The notes beneath the pieces are model-generated. The model saw only the letters and a program-made list of their open reading frames with translations. It was not told the origin of the DNA and did no database searches. DNA of 61,330 bases, from NCBI RefSeq assembly GCF_001544455.2, contig NZ_FCOC02000031.1, forward strand, positions 1 through 61,330, read 5' to 3'. This stretch comes from Caballeronia sordidicola (GTDB taxonomy: Bacteria; Pseudomonadota; Gammaproteobacteria; Burkholderiales; Burkholderiaceae). The first letter of the stretch is position 1, and each line of letters starts with the position of its first letter. Of this stretch, positions 36,762-45,197 are shown piece by piece. The position numbers were made by a program, and so were the translations under genes.

Positions 36762-36779
36762 AAGCGGGTAAACCCGCTT
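36762..36779 (+). terminator. Hairpin after the IclR gene, weak terminator candidate
   Basis: AAGCGGG and CCCGCTT form a perfect 7-bp stem with a 4-base loop (8 bp if the flanking T-A pair closes). It sits 44 bases after the stop codon. There is no T-run after it, so it is a poor intrinsic terminator on its own. It separates the regulator from the promoter of the next operon. Confidence 0.35.
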
Positions 36780-36789
36780 CAAGAATTCG

Positions 36790-36859
36790 TTGACATCGAT
36801 AAAGCCGGTTACTAGAGTGAATGTACTTTGGATGCAAAGGACGTTTTTATCAAACGTCC
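36790..36859 (+). promoter_or_regulatory. Sigma-70 promoter with downstream operator
   Basis: A perfect -35 TTGACA (36790-36795), a 17-base spacer and a -10-like TAGAGT (36813-36818) predict transcription starting near 36825. Just after it, GGACGTTT (36839-36846) and AAACGTCC (36852-36859) form a perfect 8-base inverted repeat around 5 bases, placed to block the polymerase. The site most probably serves the IclR protein encoded directly upstream. Confidence 0.7.
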
Positions 36860-36922
36860 GGCTGATCCAATCCCACGTGGCAAGCCGGCATAAGAGCGGA
36901 CGCCATCATTCTGGAGACGTTC

Positions 36923-38200
36923 ATGACGCAACAGCGGCCTCGTTGGGTACTCATCACTTTGTTATTCGTGGGCGGGATGATCAGCTACCTCGACCGGGCG
37001 GCTTTATCGATTACCGCGCCGTTGATCTCCAAGGATCTCCATCTCGATCCGGCGCAACTCGGCATTGTCTTCAGCAGCTTTTTTGTCGGTTATGCGCTGT
37101 TCTGCTTCGTTGGCGGCTACGCGTCGGACCGCTTTGGCCCGAAGGCGGTATTGAGCGTCTCGATGCTGGTCTGGTCGCTGTTCTGCGGCCTTACGGCGGG
37201 CGTCTTCAGCATTGCGAGCCTTTTGGTGGTGCGCGTGATTTTCGGCATGGGCGAAGGGCCGTACTGCGCGAATATCAACAAGCTCGTTTCGAACTGGTTT
37301 GCGCGCAAGGATCAGGCGACGGCCATTGGCGTGGCAAATTCCGGGCAGTCGTTCGGCGCCGCGCTTGCGGGGCCCGTTGTCGGGTTTATTGCGGTGAGCG
37401 CCGGCTGGCGGACGTCGTTTGTCGTGATTGCGTCAGTGGGCGTGCTGTGGGTCGTCGCGTGGATGCTGTGGGCGAAGGACAAGCCCGACGTCGCGCCCGA
37501 GTCCGGCCTCGACGCGCGTCAGGAACGCGCCGAAGTCCAGCATGCGCCTGCCGGAGAAACGGGTCCGCTGCTTCATTACCTCCTGCGCCCGGGCATTCTG
37601 GCGACGGCGTTCGCGTTCTTCGGCTACGCGTACATTTTGTACTTCTTCCTCTCGTGGTTCCCCAGCTACCTGACCATGGCCCATCACCTCAGCATCCAGA
37701 AGATGTCGGTGGTGAGCGTGATTCCGTGGCTGGTCGGAACAACCGGGCTAGTGGCGGGCGGCTTTGTGTGCGACTGGATTTACCGGAAGACAGGCCGTGC
37801 CATTTTCGCGCGCAAGCTCGTGCTGATCACGAGCCTTGCCGCGGGCGCGCTGTGTATTGCGGCAACGGGGGCCGTGACCGATCTGACGCTCGCCGTCACG
37901 CTGATGGCCGTAGCAGTCTTCTTCATGTATGCGTCGTTCAACACGTACTTCGCGATCATTCTCGATACCGTCGAAAAAAATCGCATCGGTGCGGTGAGCG
38001 GCTTTGTCCATCTGATCGCGAATCTGGCGGGCATCGTGGCGCCGGCCGCGACCGGCTTCCTGGTGCAATGGTCCGGCAACTTCAAGAGCGCGTTTCTTTT
38101 GACCGGCTTGATCGCGGCGCTGGGCGCGTTGTCCGTTGCGATCTTCGTGCGCTCGCCCAGGCAGCAAGTGTCCTTTAAAGCCGAACCCGCCAGAAGCTAG
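36923..38200 (+). CDS. MFS transporter, anion:cation symporter type
   Basis: A 425-residue 12-helix carrier with ISYLDRAALS in helix 1 and GGYASDRFGPKAVLS in loop 2-3. It is similar in type to the carrier at the head of the preceding operon but not a copy. It is the first gene after the promoter/operator and precedes four catabolic enzyme genes on the same strand. It probably imports the acid used by this operon. CTGGAGACG precedes the ATG. Confidence 0.9.
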   Translation: MTQQRPRWVLITLLFVGGMISYLDRAALSITAPLISKDLHLDPAQLGIVFSSFFVGYALFCFVGGYASDRFGPKAVLSVSMLVWSLFCGLTAGVFSIASLLVVRVIFGMGEGPYCANINKLVSNWFARKDQATAIGVANSGQSFGAALAGPVVGFIAVSAGWRTSFVVIASVGVLWVVAWMLWAKDKPDVAPESGLDARQERAEVQHAPAGETGPLLHYLLRPGILATAFAFFGYAYILYFFLSWFPSYLTMAHHLSIQKMSVVSVIPWLVGTTGLVAGGFVCDWIYRKTGRAIFARKLVLITSLAAGALCIAATGAVTDLTLAVTLMAVAVFFMYASFNTYFAIILDTVEKNRIGAVSGFVHLIANLAGIVAPAATGFLVQWSGNFKSAFLLTGLIAALGALSVAIFVRSPRQQVSFKAEPARS

Positions 38201-38224
38201 GCGTCAATTACACGGACCCTCGAG

Positions 38225-39433
38225 ATGACCTATTTCGCGACTGTCGAAGAACTGCGAATCGCAGCGAAAAGGCGCGTGCCGAAGATGTTCTACGAATACG
38301 TCGATGCCGGTTCGTGGACGGAATCCACGTATCGCGCGAACTCGGACGACTTCGCCCGGCTGCACTTCCGCCAGCGCGTGGCGGTGGATTTCAGCGTGCG
38401 CAATCTTTCGACCACGATGGCCGGTACGCCCGTCACCATGCCCGTGGCGCTTGCGCCGACCGGCCTCACCGGCATGCAGCACGCGGACGGCGAGATACTC
38501 GCGGCGCGCGCGGCCGAGCGCTTCGGCGTGCCGTTCACGCTGTCGACCATGAGCATTTGTTCCATCGAGGATGTTGCCGGGGCAACCACGCGGCCGTTCT
38601 GGTTCCAGCTTTACATGATGCGCGACCGCGGGTTTATCGCGAGCCTGATCCGGCGTGCCGAGGCAGCGGGATGTTCCGCACTTGTGCTGACACTCGACCT
38701 GCAAATCCAGGGGCAACGCCACAAGGACCGCAAGAACGGTTTGTCCGCGCCGCCGAAACTCACGCCGCGCAATATCGTGAACATGATGAGCCGGCCGCGC
38801 TGGTGCGCCGGCATGCTGGGTACGCCGCGGCGTACCTTCGGCAATATTGTCGGGCATGCGCCCGGCGTGACGGGCATTGCTTCCATGGCCGACTGGGCCA
38901 CCGATCAGTTCGACGCAACCCTCACGTGGAAAGACGTGGAATGGGTGAGGCGTCTCTGGAAAGGCAAGCTGATCGTGAAGGGCATCCTCGACCCGGAAGA
39001 CGCGTTGATGGCAGCGCGGTGCGGCGCCGATGCGCTGATTGTCTCGAACCACGGCGGCCGGCAGCTAGACGGCGCGTTATCGACTATTTGCGCATTGCCT
39101 CATATTGCCGATGCCGTCCGCGGCGAAATAGAAGTGCACATGGACGGCGGCATTCGCTCCGGCCAGGACGTGCTCAAGGCGCTCGCATGCGGGGCGAGCG
39201 CGGTTTATATAGGCAGGGCTTTCTTATATGGACTTGGCGCGCAGGGCGAGGCGGGCGTGACCCGTTGCCTCGAGATCATTCGCAGCGAACTGGATCTGAC
39301 CATGGCGCTGTGCGGTATCACGGACGTGCGTGGCGTCGACTGCCGCGTCTTGACCTCGGGCGGCCACTCGCTCGAACCGCCAACTGCCGCGCAAGCGCAG
39401 ACGGAACGCCTCGCAGCCGTTCAGGCGGCGTAG
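38225..39433 (+). CDS. FMN-dependent alpha-hydroxy-acid oxidase/dehydrogenase
   Basis: A 402-residue TIM-barrel flavoenzyme of the lactate/glycolate oxidase family. N-terminal MFYEYVDAGSWTESTYRAN and the catalytic-base motif SNHGGRQLDGA (His276) are present, together with the FMN-phosphate motif DGGIRSGQDVLKALACGA. It oxidises a 2-hydroxy acid to the 2-oxo acid. In this operon the substrate may be the product of the dioxygenase gene that follows. L-lactate is a common substrate for family members, but context argues for a special hydroxy acid. Confidence 0.92.
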   Translation: MTYFATVEELRIAAKRRVPKMFYEYVDAGSWTESTYRANSDDFARLHFRQRVAVDFSVRNLSTTMAGTPVTMPVALAPTGLTGMQHADGEILAARAAERFGVPFTLSTMSICSIEDVAGATTRPFWFQLYMMRDRGFIASLIRRAEAAGCSALVLTLDLQIQGQRHKDRKNGLSAPPKLTPRNIVNMMSRPRWCAGMLGTPRRTFGNIVGHAPGVTGIASMADWATDQFDATLTWKDVEWVRRLWKGKLIVKGILDPEDALMAARCGADALIVSNHGGRQLDGALSTICALPHIADAVRGEIEVHMDGGIRSGQDVLKALACGASAVYIGRAFLYGLGAQGEAGVTRCLEIIRSELDLTMALCGITDVRGVDCRVLTSGGHSLEPPTAAQAQTERLAAVQAA

Positions 39434-39481
39434 ACGGTGTAAGCGGCGCAGGCGCCCAACGTTTTAACCCGGAGACGATAC

Positions 39482-40306
39482 ATGTTGAAAGCACTCACTG
39501 CAGAACAGGTCCGGCACTTCAAGGAGTTCGGCTACGTTGCGCCCATCCGCGTGATGCCGGTGGCGCAGGCGCTCGAACTGCGCGAACGCCTGGAAGACTT
39601 CGAGCATGGCAACGACAAGCTGCGCAAGAAAGCGCTGAACGTGAAAAGCCACTTGCTGTTTCCGTGGTTGAACGAGCTGGTGAGACGGCGTGAAATTGTC
39701 GATGCCATCGACGACCTCTACGGCGAAAACCTGCTCTGCTGGGCAAGCAGTTTCTTCATCAAGGACGCGCGCGATCCGGCCTTTGTTTCATGGCATCAGG
39801 ATTCGACGTATTGGGGACTGTCGGCGCCGGACGTGGTGACCGCGTGGGTGGCGTTGTCGGAGAGCAATAAATTGAACGGCGCCATGCAGGTCGTTCCCAA
39901 AACACATCTCCTCGACCAGATTCCTCATCGAGATACATTCTCCGAGCACAACCTGCTCACGCGCGGGCAGGAAGTCGCCGTGGACGTGGACGAGTCGCAA
40001 GCGGTATCGATCGAACTGGAGCCCGGCGAGATGTCGCTGCACCACGTGCGCATTGTGCACGGCTCGCCGCCGAACGCGTCCGATAAACGCCGGATCGGTT
40101 ACGCGATCCGCTACATTCCAACCTACGTCCGCCAGCTGGAAGGCGACGACAGCGCGACGCTCGTGCGCGGCGTGGATACCTTCAACACTTTCGAGCACGA
40201 ACCGCGGCCAACGGCCGATCTCGAACCCGAGTTCGTCGCGTTGCACCAGCAGATCGGCGAGCGCAACCAGCAGATACTTTACAAGGGCGCGGCGCAGCGT
40301 CGTTGA
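39482..40306 (+). CDS. PhyH-type Fe(II)/2-oxoglutarate dioxygenase
   Basis: A 274-residue phytanoyl-CoA-dioxygenase family protein. The iron triad is visible: His105 and Asp107 in SWHQDSTYWG, and a distal histidine, probably His193 in IVHGSPPNASDKRR, with a nearby Arg for 2-oxoglutarate. It hydroxylates a small acid or similar substrate in the cytoplasm. It lies between the hydroxy-acid oxidase and the alcohol dehydrogenase genes, which suggests hydroxylation followed by oxidation. The substrate is unknown. A good site (CGGAGACGATAC) precedes the ATG. Confidence 0.87.
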   Translation: MLKALTAEQVRHFKEFGYVAPIRVMPVAQALELRERLEDFEHGNDKLRKKALNVKSHLLFPWLNELVRRREIVDAIDDLYGENLLCWASSFFIKDARDPAFVSWHQDSTYWGLSAPDVVTAWVALSESNKLNGAMQVVPKTHLLDQIPHRDTFSEHNLLTRGQEVAVDVDESQAVSIELEPGEMSLHHVRIVHGSPPNASDKRRIGYAIRYIPTYVRQLEGDDSATLVRGVDTFNTFEHEPRPTADLEPEFVALHQQIGERNQQILYKGAAQRR

Positions 40307-40310
40307 TCCC

Positions 40311-41408
40311 ATGAACTTTGCCGCGGCGGTATTGACTGAAACAGGGCGGCCACTCACCGTCGAGCGCCTGACGCTCGGTGCGCTGGCCGATAACGATGTT
40401 GTGGTCAGCGTGCGGGCAACCAGCCTTTGCCACACGGATCTTGAAGCGGTCCGCGGAGATCTTGGCGTGCCGGTGCCGTTCGTGCCTGGCCACGAAGCGG
40501 CAGGCGTCGTGCAGTGGGTGGGCAAGGCGGTGACGCATCTCGCGGTGGGCGACCACGTGATCACGTCATGGAATCCGCATTGCAACGGCTGCTTTTATTG
40601 CATGAGGCAGCAATCGGTACTTTGCCAGCAGTATCGTGACCGGTCGCCGGCGGCGTGGCATTTCGACGGCAGGCCGCGGCTTTTTCTCGACGAAAACCCG
40701 GTGCATCAACTCATGTATTCCGGAAGCTTCGCGGAACTGTGCGTGGTGACGGCCGATTGCGCCGTGCCGATATCGAAGGAGATGCCGTTCGACCGCGCGT
40801 GCCTGATCGGCTGCGGCGTGATGACAGGCGTGGGCGCGGTGCTGAACGTCGCCAAGGTCGAGGCCGGAAGCTCGGTCTGCGTGATCGGCTGCGGGTCCGT
40901 GGGGTTATCGGCCATACAGGGCGCAAGGCTTGCAGGCGCCGAGCGGATCATCGCGGTCGATCGCGATGCGCACAAGTTGCAGTTGGCAAGCACCTTCGGC
41001 GCAACCCATGCGCTCTTAGCCGATGAACATCTCAACGGCGCGCTCGCCGAACTGACATGGGGGCGAGGCGCCGACTATGTGTTCGAAGCAGCAGGAAACC
41101 CCGTCGCGTTTCGCGCGAGTCTCGAACTCGTGCGTGTGGGCGGCAACGTGATATGGCTCGGCAAATTGCCCGCGCAAGAAAACCTTTCATTGCGCTGGTC
41201 GACGCTGATGGGCGAGAAGCGCATCGTGCGCGCGAGTTATGGCGGCGCGGTGCCCAAGCGCGACTTTCCCATGCTGGTGGACGCGTATTTCAAAGGGACA
41301 TTGCTGCTGGACGAATACATCACTGACCGCATCAAGCTCGCCGATATCAACATGGGACTGGACCGGCTCGCGCGCGGTATCGACATCCGTTCCGTGATCG
41401 AGTTCTGA
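40311..41408 (+). CDS. Zinc-dependent alcohol dehydrogenase
   Basis: A 365-residue medium-chain dehydrogenase. Catalytic-zinc residues lie in SLCHTDLEAV and GHEAAGVV. The structural-zinc lobe has four cysteines in HCNGCFYCMRQQSVLC. The cofactor fold reads VCVIGCGSVGLSAIQGARLA. It has the class III alcohol dehydrogenase layout. The ATG at 40311 is four bases after the dioxygenase stop. The enzyme probably oxidises an alcohol or hydroxylated intermediate of the same pathway. Confidence 0.9.
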   Translation: MNFAAAVLTETGRPLTVERLTLGALADNDVVVSVRATSLCHTDLEAVRGDLGVPVPFVPGHEAAGVVQWVGKAVTHLAVGDHVITSWNPHCNGCFYCMRQQSVLCQQYRDRSPAAWHFDGRPRLFLDENPVHQLMYSGSFAELCVVTADCAVPISKEMPFDRACLIGCGVMTGVGAVLNVAKVEAGSSVCVIGCGSVGLSAIQGARLAGAERIIAVDRDAHKLQLASTFGATHALLADEHLNGALAELTWGRGADYVFEAAGNPVAFRASLELVRVGGNVIWLGKLPAQENLSLRWSTLMGEKRIVRASYGGAVPKRDFPMLVDAYFKGTLLLDEYITDRIKLADINMGLDRLARGIDIRSVIEF

Positions 41409-41410
41409 TC

Positions 41411-42409
41411 ATGCCGCATCCGCCGATGCAACCCGGATGGATCGAGTCCGCGCATCATGAATGTGCGCTCGGCGCGTTCCGGCTGGAGTCGGGCGAGTGC
41501 ATGGACGAGTTGAAGATCTCGTACGTGATCCACGGCGATCTCGCCGATACGTCGAGACCTGTGGTGCTCGGCCTGTGCGCCATTGGCAGTACGCATCACC
41601 GGCTCGATTTCCTGATTGGCCGCGAGCGCGCATTCGATCCCGACAAGGTCACGATCATTGTGGCCGATGCCATCGGCAACGGCTTGTCGAGTTCTCCATC
41701 GAATTCGCCGAAGCAGCCCGGCCGGCAATTCCCGCGCTTTACAATCCGAGACATGGTCGAAAGCCAGATGGCGCTGCTCGGGCATCTCGGCGTTCACAGC
41801 CTGGAATGCGTCGCTGGCGCATCCATGGGCGGCATGCAGGCGCTGCAGTGGGGCGTTTCCTATCCGCGATTCATGCGCAGCATTGTTGCACTGACGCCGA
41901 TGGCAAAGACCGCGCCATGGGCCGCGGCGATGAACCACGCTGCCCGTCTATGTCTCGAAGCGGGAAGCGGAGGAGCGCAGGCCTGGACCGCGATCATGCA
42001 CATCTTCGCGATGCGCACGCCAGAACGATTTGCCAGGGACGTGCCCGATGCCACCAACGTTCCTGGCTGGATCGCGCAACGGGCTGCGTGGTTGAGCGAA
42101 CAGCGGGGCGATCCGTTGGACTGGATTTATCAGTCGTGGGCTTACGATGCGCATGATGTGGGTATGACGCCCGGGTTCGACGGCGATACGGAACGCGCGC
42201 TGCAATCGATCCGGGCGCGGACGCTGATTGGCGCGCCCGGGCTGGACCTGTACAACCCGGTCGAAGCGGCCGAGTTCGCAGCAGGTATGATTCAGGACTG
42301 CACGTTCCTGCGCTTGCCCTCGACGAGCGGCCACCTCGCGGCCACCGACGCCGACGCGCATTCCGCCGATTTTCTGAACCGCGAGATCGGCCGTTTCCTC
42401 GCCCGCTAG
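41411..42409 (+). CDS. Alpha/beta hydrolase, homoserine O-acetyltransferase-like
   Basis: A 332-residue alpha/beta hydrolase with the nucleophile elbow GASMGGMQALQW, which matches homoserine O-acetyltransferase-like proteins. A conserved acid lies near ARTLIGAPGLDLYNP and a C-terminal histidine in TSGHLAATDADAH. Because it sits in a catabolic operon and lacks methionine-pathway neighbours, a hydrolase or acyl-transfer role on a pathway intermediate is more likely than methionine synthesis. The gene follows the dehydrogenase by two bases. Confidence 0.82.
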   Translation: MPHPPMQPGWIESAHHECALGAFRLESGECMDELKISYVIHGDLADTSRPVVLGLCAIGSTHHRLDFLIGRERAFDPDKVTIIVADAIGNGLSSSPSNSPKQPGRQFPRFTIRDMVESQMALLGHLGVHSLECVAGASMGGMQALQWGVSYPRFMRSIVALTPMAKTAPWAAAMNHAARLCLEAGSGGAQAWTAIMHIFAMRTPERFARDVPDATNVPGWIAQRAAWLSEQRGDPLDWIYQSWAYDAHDVGMTPGFDGDTERALQSIRARTLIGAPGLDLYNPVEAAEFAAGMIQDCTFLRLPSTSGHLAATDADAHSADFLNREIGRFLAR

Positions 42410-42493
42410 TCTGATAGCCGCGCTGCTCCCGCCGATGCAACGATGCGCTAGAGTAAGGCTTCGTCATTTTCGAAACGCGCGCCACGACCCAAC

Positions 42494-43492
42494 ATGAGTT
42501 CATCAATCGTCACACCAGAGGCTGAGTCGCCTGCAGAATCCAGCGATTCGATTCGTCGACGCGTTTATCTTCTGTTGAGAGAGATGATCGAGTCCGGGCG
42601 CATCCTGCCCGGAGAGAAGCTGCTCGAAGCGCAAGTGGCGAAGTCCTTCAGCATCAGCCGCTCTCCGGCGCGATCCGCACTGGCCGCTTTATGTGCCGAC
42701 AAACTCCTGACGGAAAGCGAAGGGCGGGGCTATCTCGTGGCGGGACGATCCAGCGGCTGCCCGGACGGCCGCTCCGCCACGCTCGATAAACTGGAACTGA
42801 CGAGCACGCCGCAATGGGAGCGCATGTACGCGGCCGTCGAACGAGAACTCTGCACGCGCGTGCTGTTCGGTTCCGTGCGCATTACGGAAGAGCGGCTCGC
42901 GCAACATTTCAACGTCAGCCGTACCGTCGCGCGGGACGTCATGGCGCGCATGCATAGCGTGGGCGCCTTGTCGAAGGATCGCATTGGTCACTGGGTCGCC
43001 GAACGCGTCACGGCGGAGCGCATCGGGCATCTGTTTGAAATGCGGCGGCTGCTCGAACCCACCGCGCTGATCCACGCCGCGCCGTTCGTCAGCCGCGAAA
43101 AGCTGGGGATCATGCGCGAACGCCTTGCCGCCGAAATCGCGCGCGGCGGCTCGGATATGGATACGGCGGAAACGGATCTGCATATCGATCTGCTTTCACA
43201 TTGTCCGAACCGTGAGATCGTTCAGGCGCTTGCGCGCACCCATGTGCTGTTCGTGCCGACGCGCTATCTCGCTGATCCGTACCTGAGCATTCCGGGCGAA
43301 CTGATCGATAACGCGCTTGCCGAGCACCTGCGCGTATTCGACGCGCTTCTTGCCGGCAAGCCCGCACGCGCCGCAAGAGAGTTGCAAAAGCATCTCGACG
43401 AAGCCGATACCCGCTGGATGCTGCGTTTTGATCTTGTGAGCCGTCTGGAACAGCCGGAGTTGCCGCCTTATCTGAGCGCGATCCCTTCGTGA
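42494..43492 (+). CDS. GntR-family regulator with two winged-helix domains
   Basis: A 332-residue regulator. A first winged helix spans about residues 20-84 (EKLLEAQVAKSFSISRSPAR). A second similar one spans about 107-171 (EERLAQHFNVSRTVARDVMA). An FCD-type helical effector domain starts near 175 (DLHIDLLSHCPNREIVQALA). Ordinary family members have a single winged helix and about 230-250 residues, so this is an extended form. Position after the catabolic operon suggests it controls these genes. Confidence 0.88.
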   Translation: MSSSIVTPEAESPAESSDSIRRRVYLLLREMIESGRILPGEKLLEAQVAKSFSISRSPARSALAALCADKLLTESEGRGYLVAGRSSGCPDGRSATLDKLELTSTPQWERMYAAVERELCTRVLFGSVRITEERLAQHFNVSRTVARDVMARMHSVGALSKDRIGHWVAERVTAERIGHLFEMRRLLEPTALIHAAPFVSREKLGIMRERLAAEIARGGSDMDTAETDLHIDLLSHCPNREIVQALARTHVLFVPTRYLADPYLSIPGELIDNALAEHLRVFDALLAGKPARAARELQKHLDEADTRWMLRFDLVSRLEQPELPPYLSAIPS

Positions 43493-43712
43493 AAAAGCGC
43501 GCGGCCTGATGTTTGCCTAAAGCGTTCCGGCTGTTGTTTCGGCAGACTTGCCCTCATATGGGTAAGCTCTTGCAATGCGGTTCACGCGATTGACCATACC
43601 CCAAATTCCGAAACCCACCTCGCCGACGACTTATCGTGGCAGGATATCGGATGCCGCAATCCAGGCGGATCGCTGCCAATACCTTCCGGCGTTCATTGTA
43701 AAAAGTGCAAGT

Positions 43713-44075
43713 ATGGAAACAGGTGATATGAGCCTCCTTCCCGAGGCGCACGCGGAACTACTGTGCTTTGTCGTCGCCACGGCCGCGGCGACGTATGCGC
43801 TTGCCAGTGACTGGCGCGTCGACCATGTCGTGATTGCGTGCCGCTCATGGCTTTCGGTCAACCGCCTGAATCTGCCGTGGCTTGAGAGGGTACGCCTTGG
43901 GCAACTTGCGTTGCAGATTGCGCAACGCGACCTGCTTACTGTGGGCATTGCGTTAAAACGCGCCGATGTCCAGGGTCTTTTCACCGGCGACATGAGGTTG
44001 AATCCGGCAAGTACCGTCGTTCAGCGGATGTTGCAGGTCTGCCGCCACGCGCTGGAGGATCACCGGTTTGCATGA
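43713..44075 (+). CDS. Hypothetical protein, short
   Basis: A protein of about 120 residues rich in helix-forming residues (LLCFVVATAAATYALASDWR; RLGQLALQIAQRDLLTVGIA). I do not recognise a family. The start is uncertain between ATG 43713 and ATG 43728 (AGGTG just upstream); the frame also stays open further upstream. It stands alone between the GntR regulator and the small membrane protein. Confidence 0.5.
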   Translation: METGDMSLLPEAHAELLCFVVATAAATYALASDWRVDHVVIACRSWLSVNRLNLPWLERVRLGQLALQIAQRDLLTVGIALKRADVQGLFTGDMRLNPASTVVQRMLQVCRHALEDHRFA

Positions 44076-44190
44076 ATGCGGACTGGCAGTTACGTGCCGG
44101 CCCGCAAGGACGAGTACAGCCGAAAATCAATCGCGATCACGACGGGCGCTCACCGGCAACCTGAAGCAAAGCGTTTGCATTCACAGGGGC

Positions 44191-44346
44191 TCAGGCGCAT
44201 GGTGGCCCTTGCGATTTGTCGGATCGGTTCTTCGATCGATTGACGATTTTTTCAACAGTCTGGAAAGCCCACATAAGCACGGTAAGCGTGAGAAAGACGA
44301 ACATCACGAGCACCACAGAACCCGCGCGTTTGATTTTTAACCACAT
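44191..44346 (-). CDS. Small single-pass membrane protein
   Basis: A 51-residue protein: MWLKIKRAG, one hydrophobic helix (SVVLVMFVFLTLTVLMWAFQ), then a basic tail (KIVNRSKNRSDK). GAGG eight bases upstream of the ATG supports translation from 44346. It lies at the edge of the AT-rich gap before the polysaccharide genes. Function is unknown; an inner-membrane location is inferred. Confidence 0.5.
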   Translation of the reverse strand: MWLKIKRAGSVVLVMFVFLTLTVLMWAFQTVEKIVNRSKNRSDKSQGPPCA

Positions 44347-45197
44347 CAGATCTGCCTCGCCGCATCGAGTGCGCCAAAACCGTGAACGGAGCACGAGTCT
44401 TCTACCAGACATAGACTCGAATTAAAAACGGGTGTAATCAAATCCCGGCCTTGTCTCAAGCCTCAGGCCGTCGGCTTATCCAGGCTGACGCCAACCCTCA
44501 ACCAGCGGTCGGTCCGAGCATACGCTATGGTGCGCCGACAAAAAAGATTCCACCTACTACAAAACGCGCATTATAGAACGAGAAGCTCGCAATTTAATGG
44601 CGTCGGAAACCGTTCCAAATCGGTCATTTGCTGTTGGATATACTGACTGTTTTGATTAAAATAATCGTCCTTAAATAATAATAATACTCACAATTCTTAT
44701 ATTATTTTATATGACAAAAACTTATGCTTCTGCGGTGTGTCCTTCCGCACAGAGCAGCATTTTTAATGCTTTTACTGTCACGTAAAGATTTCGTGGCAGG
44801 CATTATCGAGATTGAATTTATACTGATGCAGCTTTGTTCGGGGCATGCGTCAACCCGATGGTTAGCTTGTTAAGCAGCACAGTCGAAGGCCGCTTGGCTG
44901 CACAGACCGTGCGAATACAGGCCGAAATTATGTCTGCTGAATCTGTCGTTTCCTCGCCGATTTATATCTGATTATTGCTCCTTCGATTTATAAGAAGGTT
45001 GCTGAATCCAAAGCAGTAAGTACAGAAATCCCGCAAGCAATGCAGCTGATACCGCAATCCTGCTGCCGCTTTTCGTTTTGGAAAGTGCTTTTGCAATCTA
45101 CATACCAGATCAATCTCGGGCTCAAGACCGCCAACCAAAACATGAGTCATGAGTATTTCGAAAACCGGGGAAAATTGATAATTGGCGTGGGAGGCCC
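44347..45197. other. AT-rich gap before the polysaccharide genes
   Basis: About 850 bases without a convincing gene. The stretch around 44640-44720 is strikingly AT-rich (runs of AATAAT and TATTATTTTATATG) and contrasts with the GC-rich genes before it. Small hairpins occur but no terminator with a T-run and no conserved JUMPstart element were seen. It probably carries the promoter of the glycosyltransferase operon. Confidence 0.55.

Noticed and set aside
41411..42409. Methionine biosynthesis role (MetX) for the alpha/beta hydrolase
   Set aside because: It sits at the end of a catabolic operon with no MetW or other methionine gene beside it, so the MetX-like similarity is probably to the wider family.
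44962..45150. A minus-strand open frame in the AT-rich gap
   Set aside because: No ribosome site and no family features; it sits in the probable promoter region of the glycosyltransferase genes.
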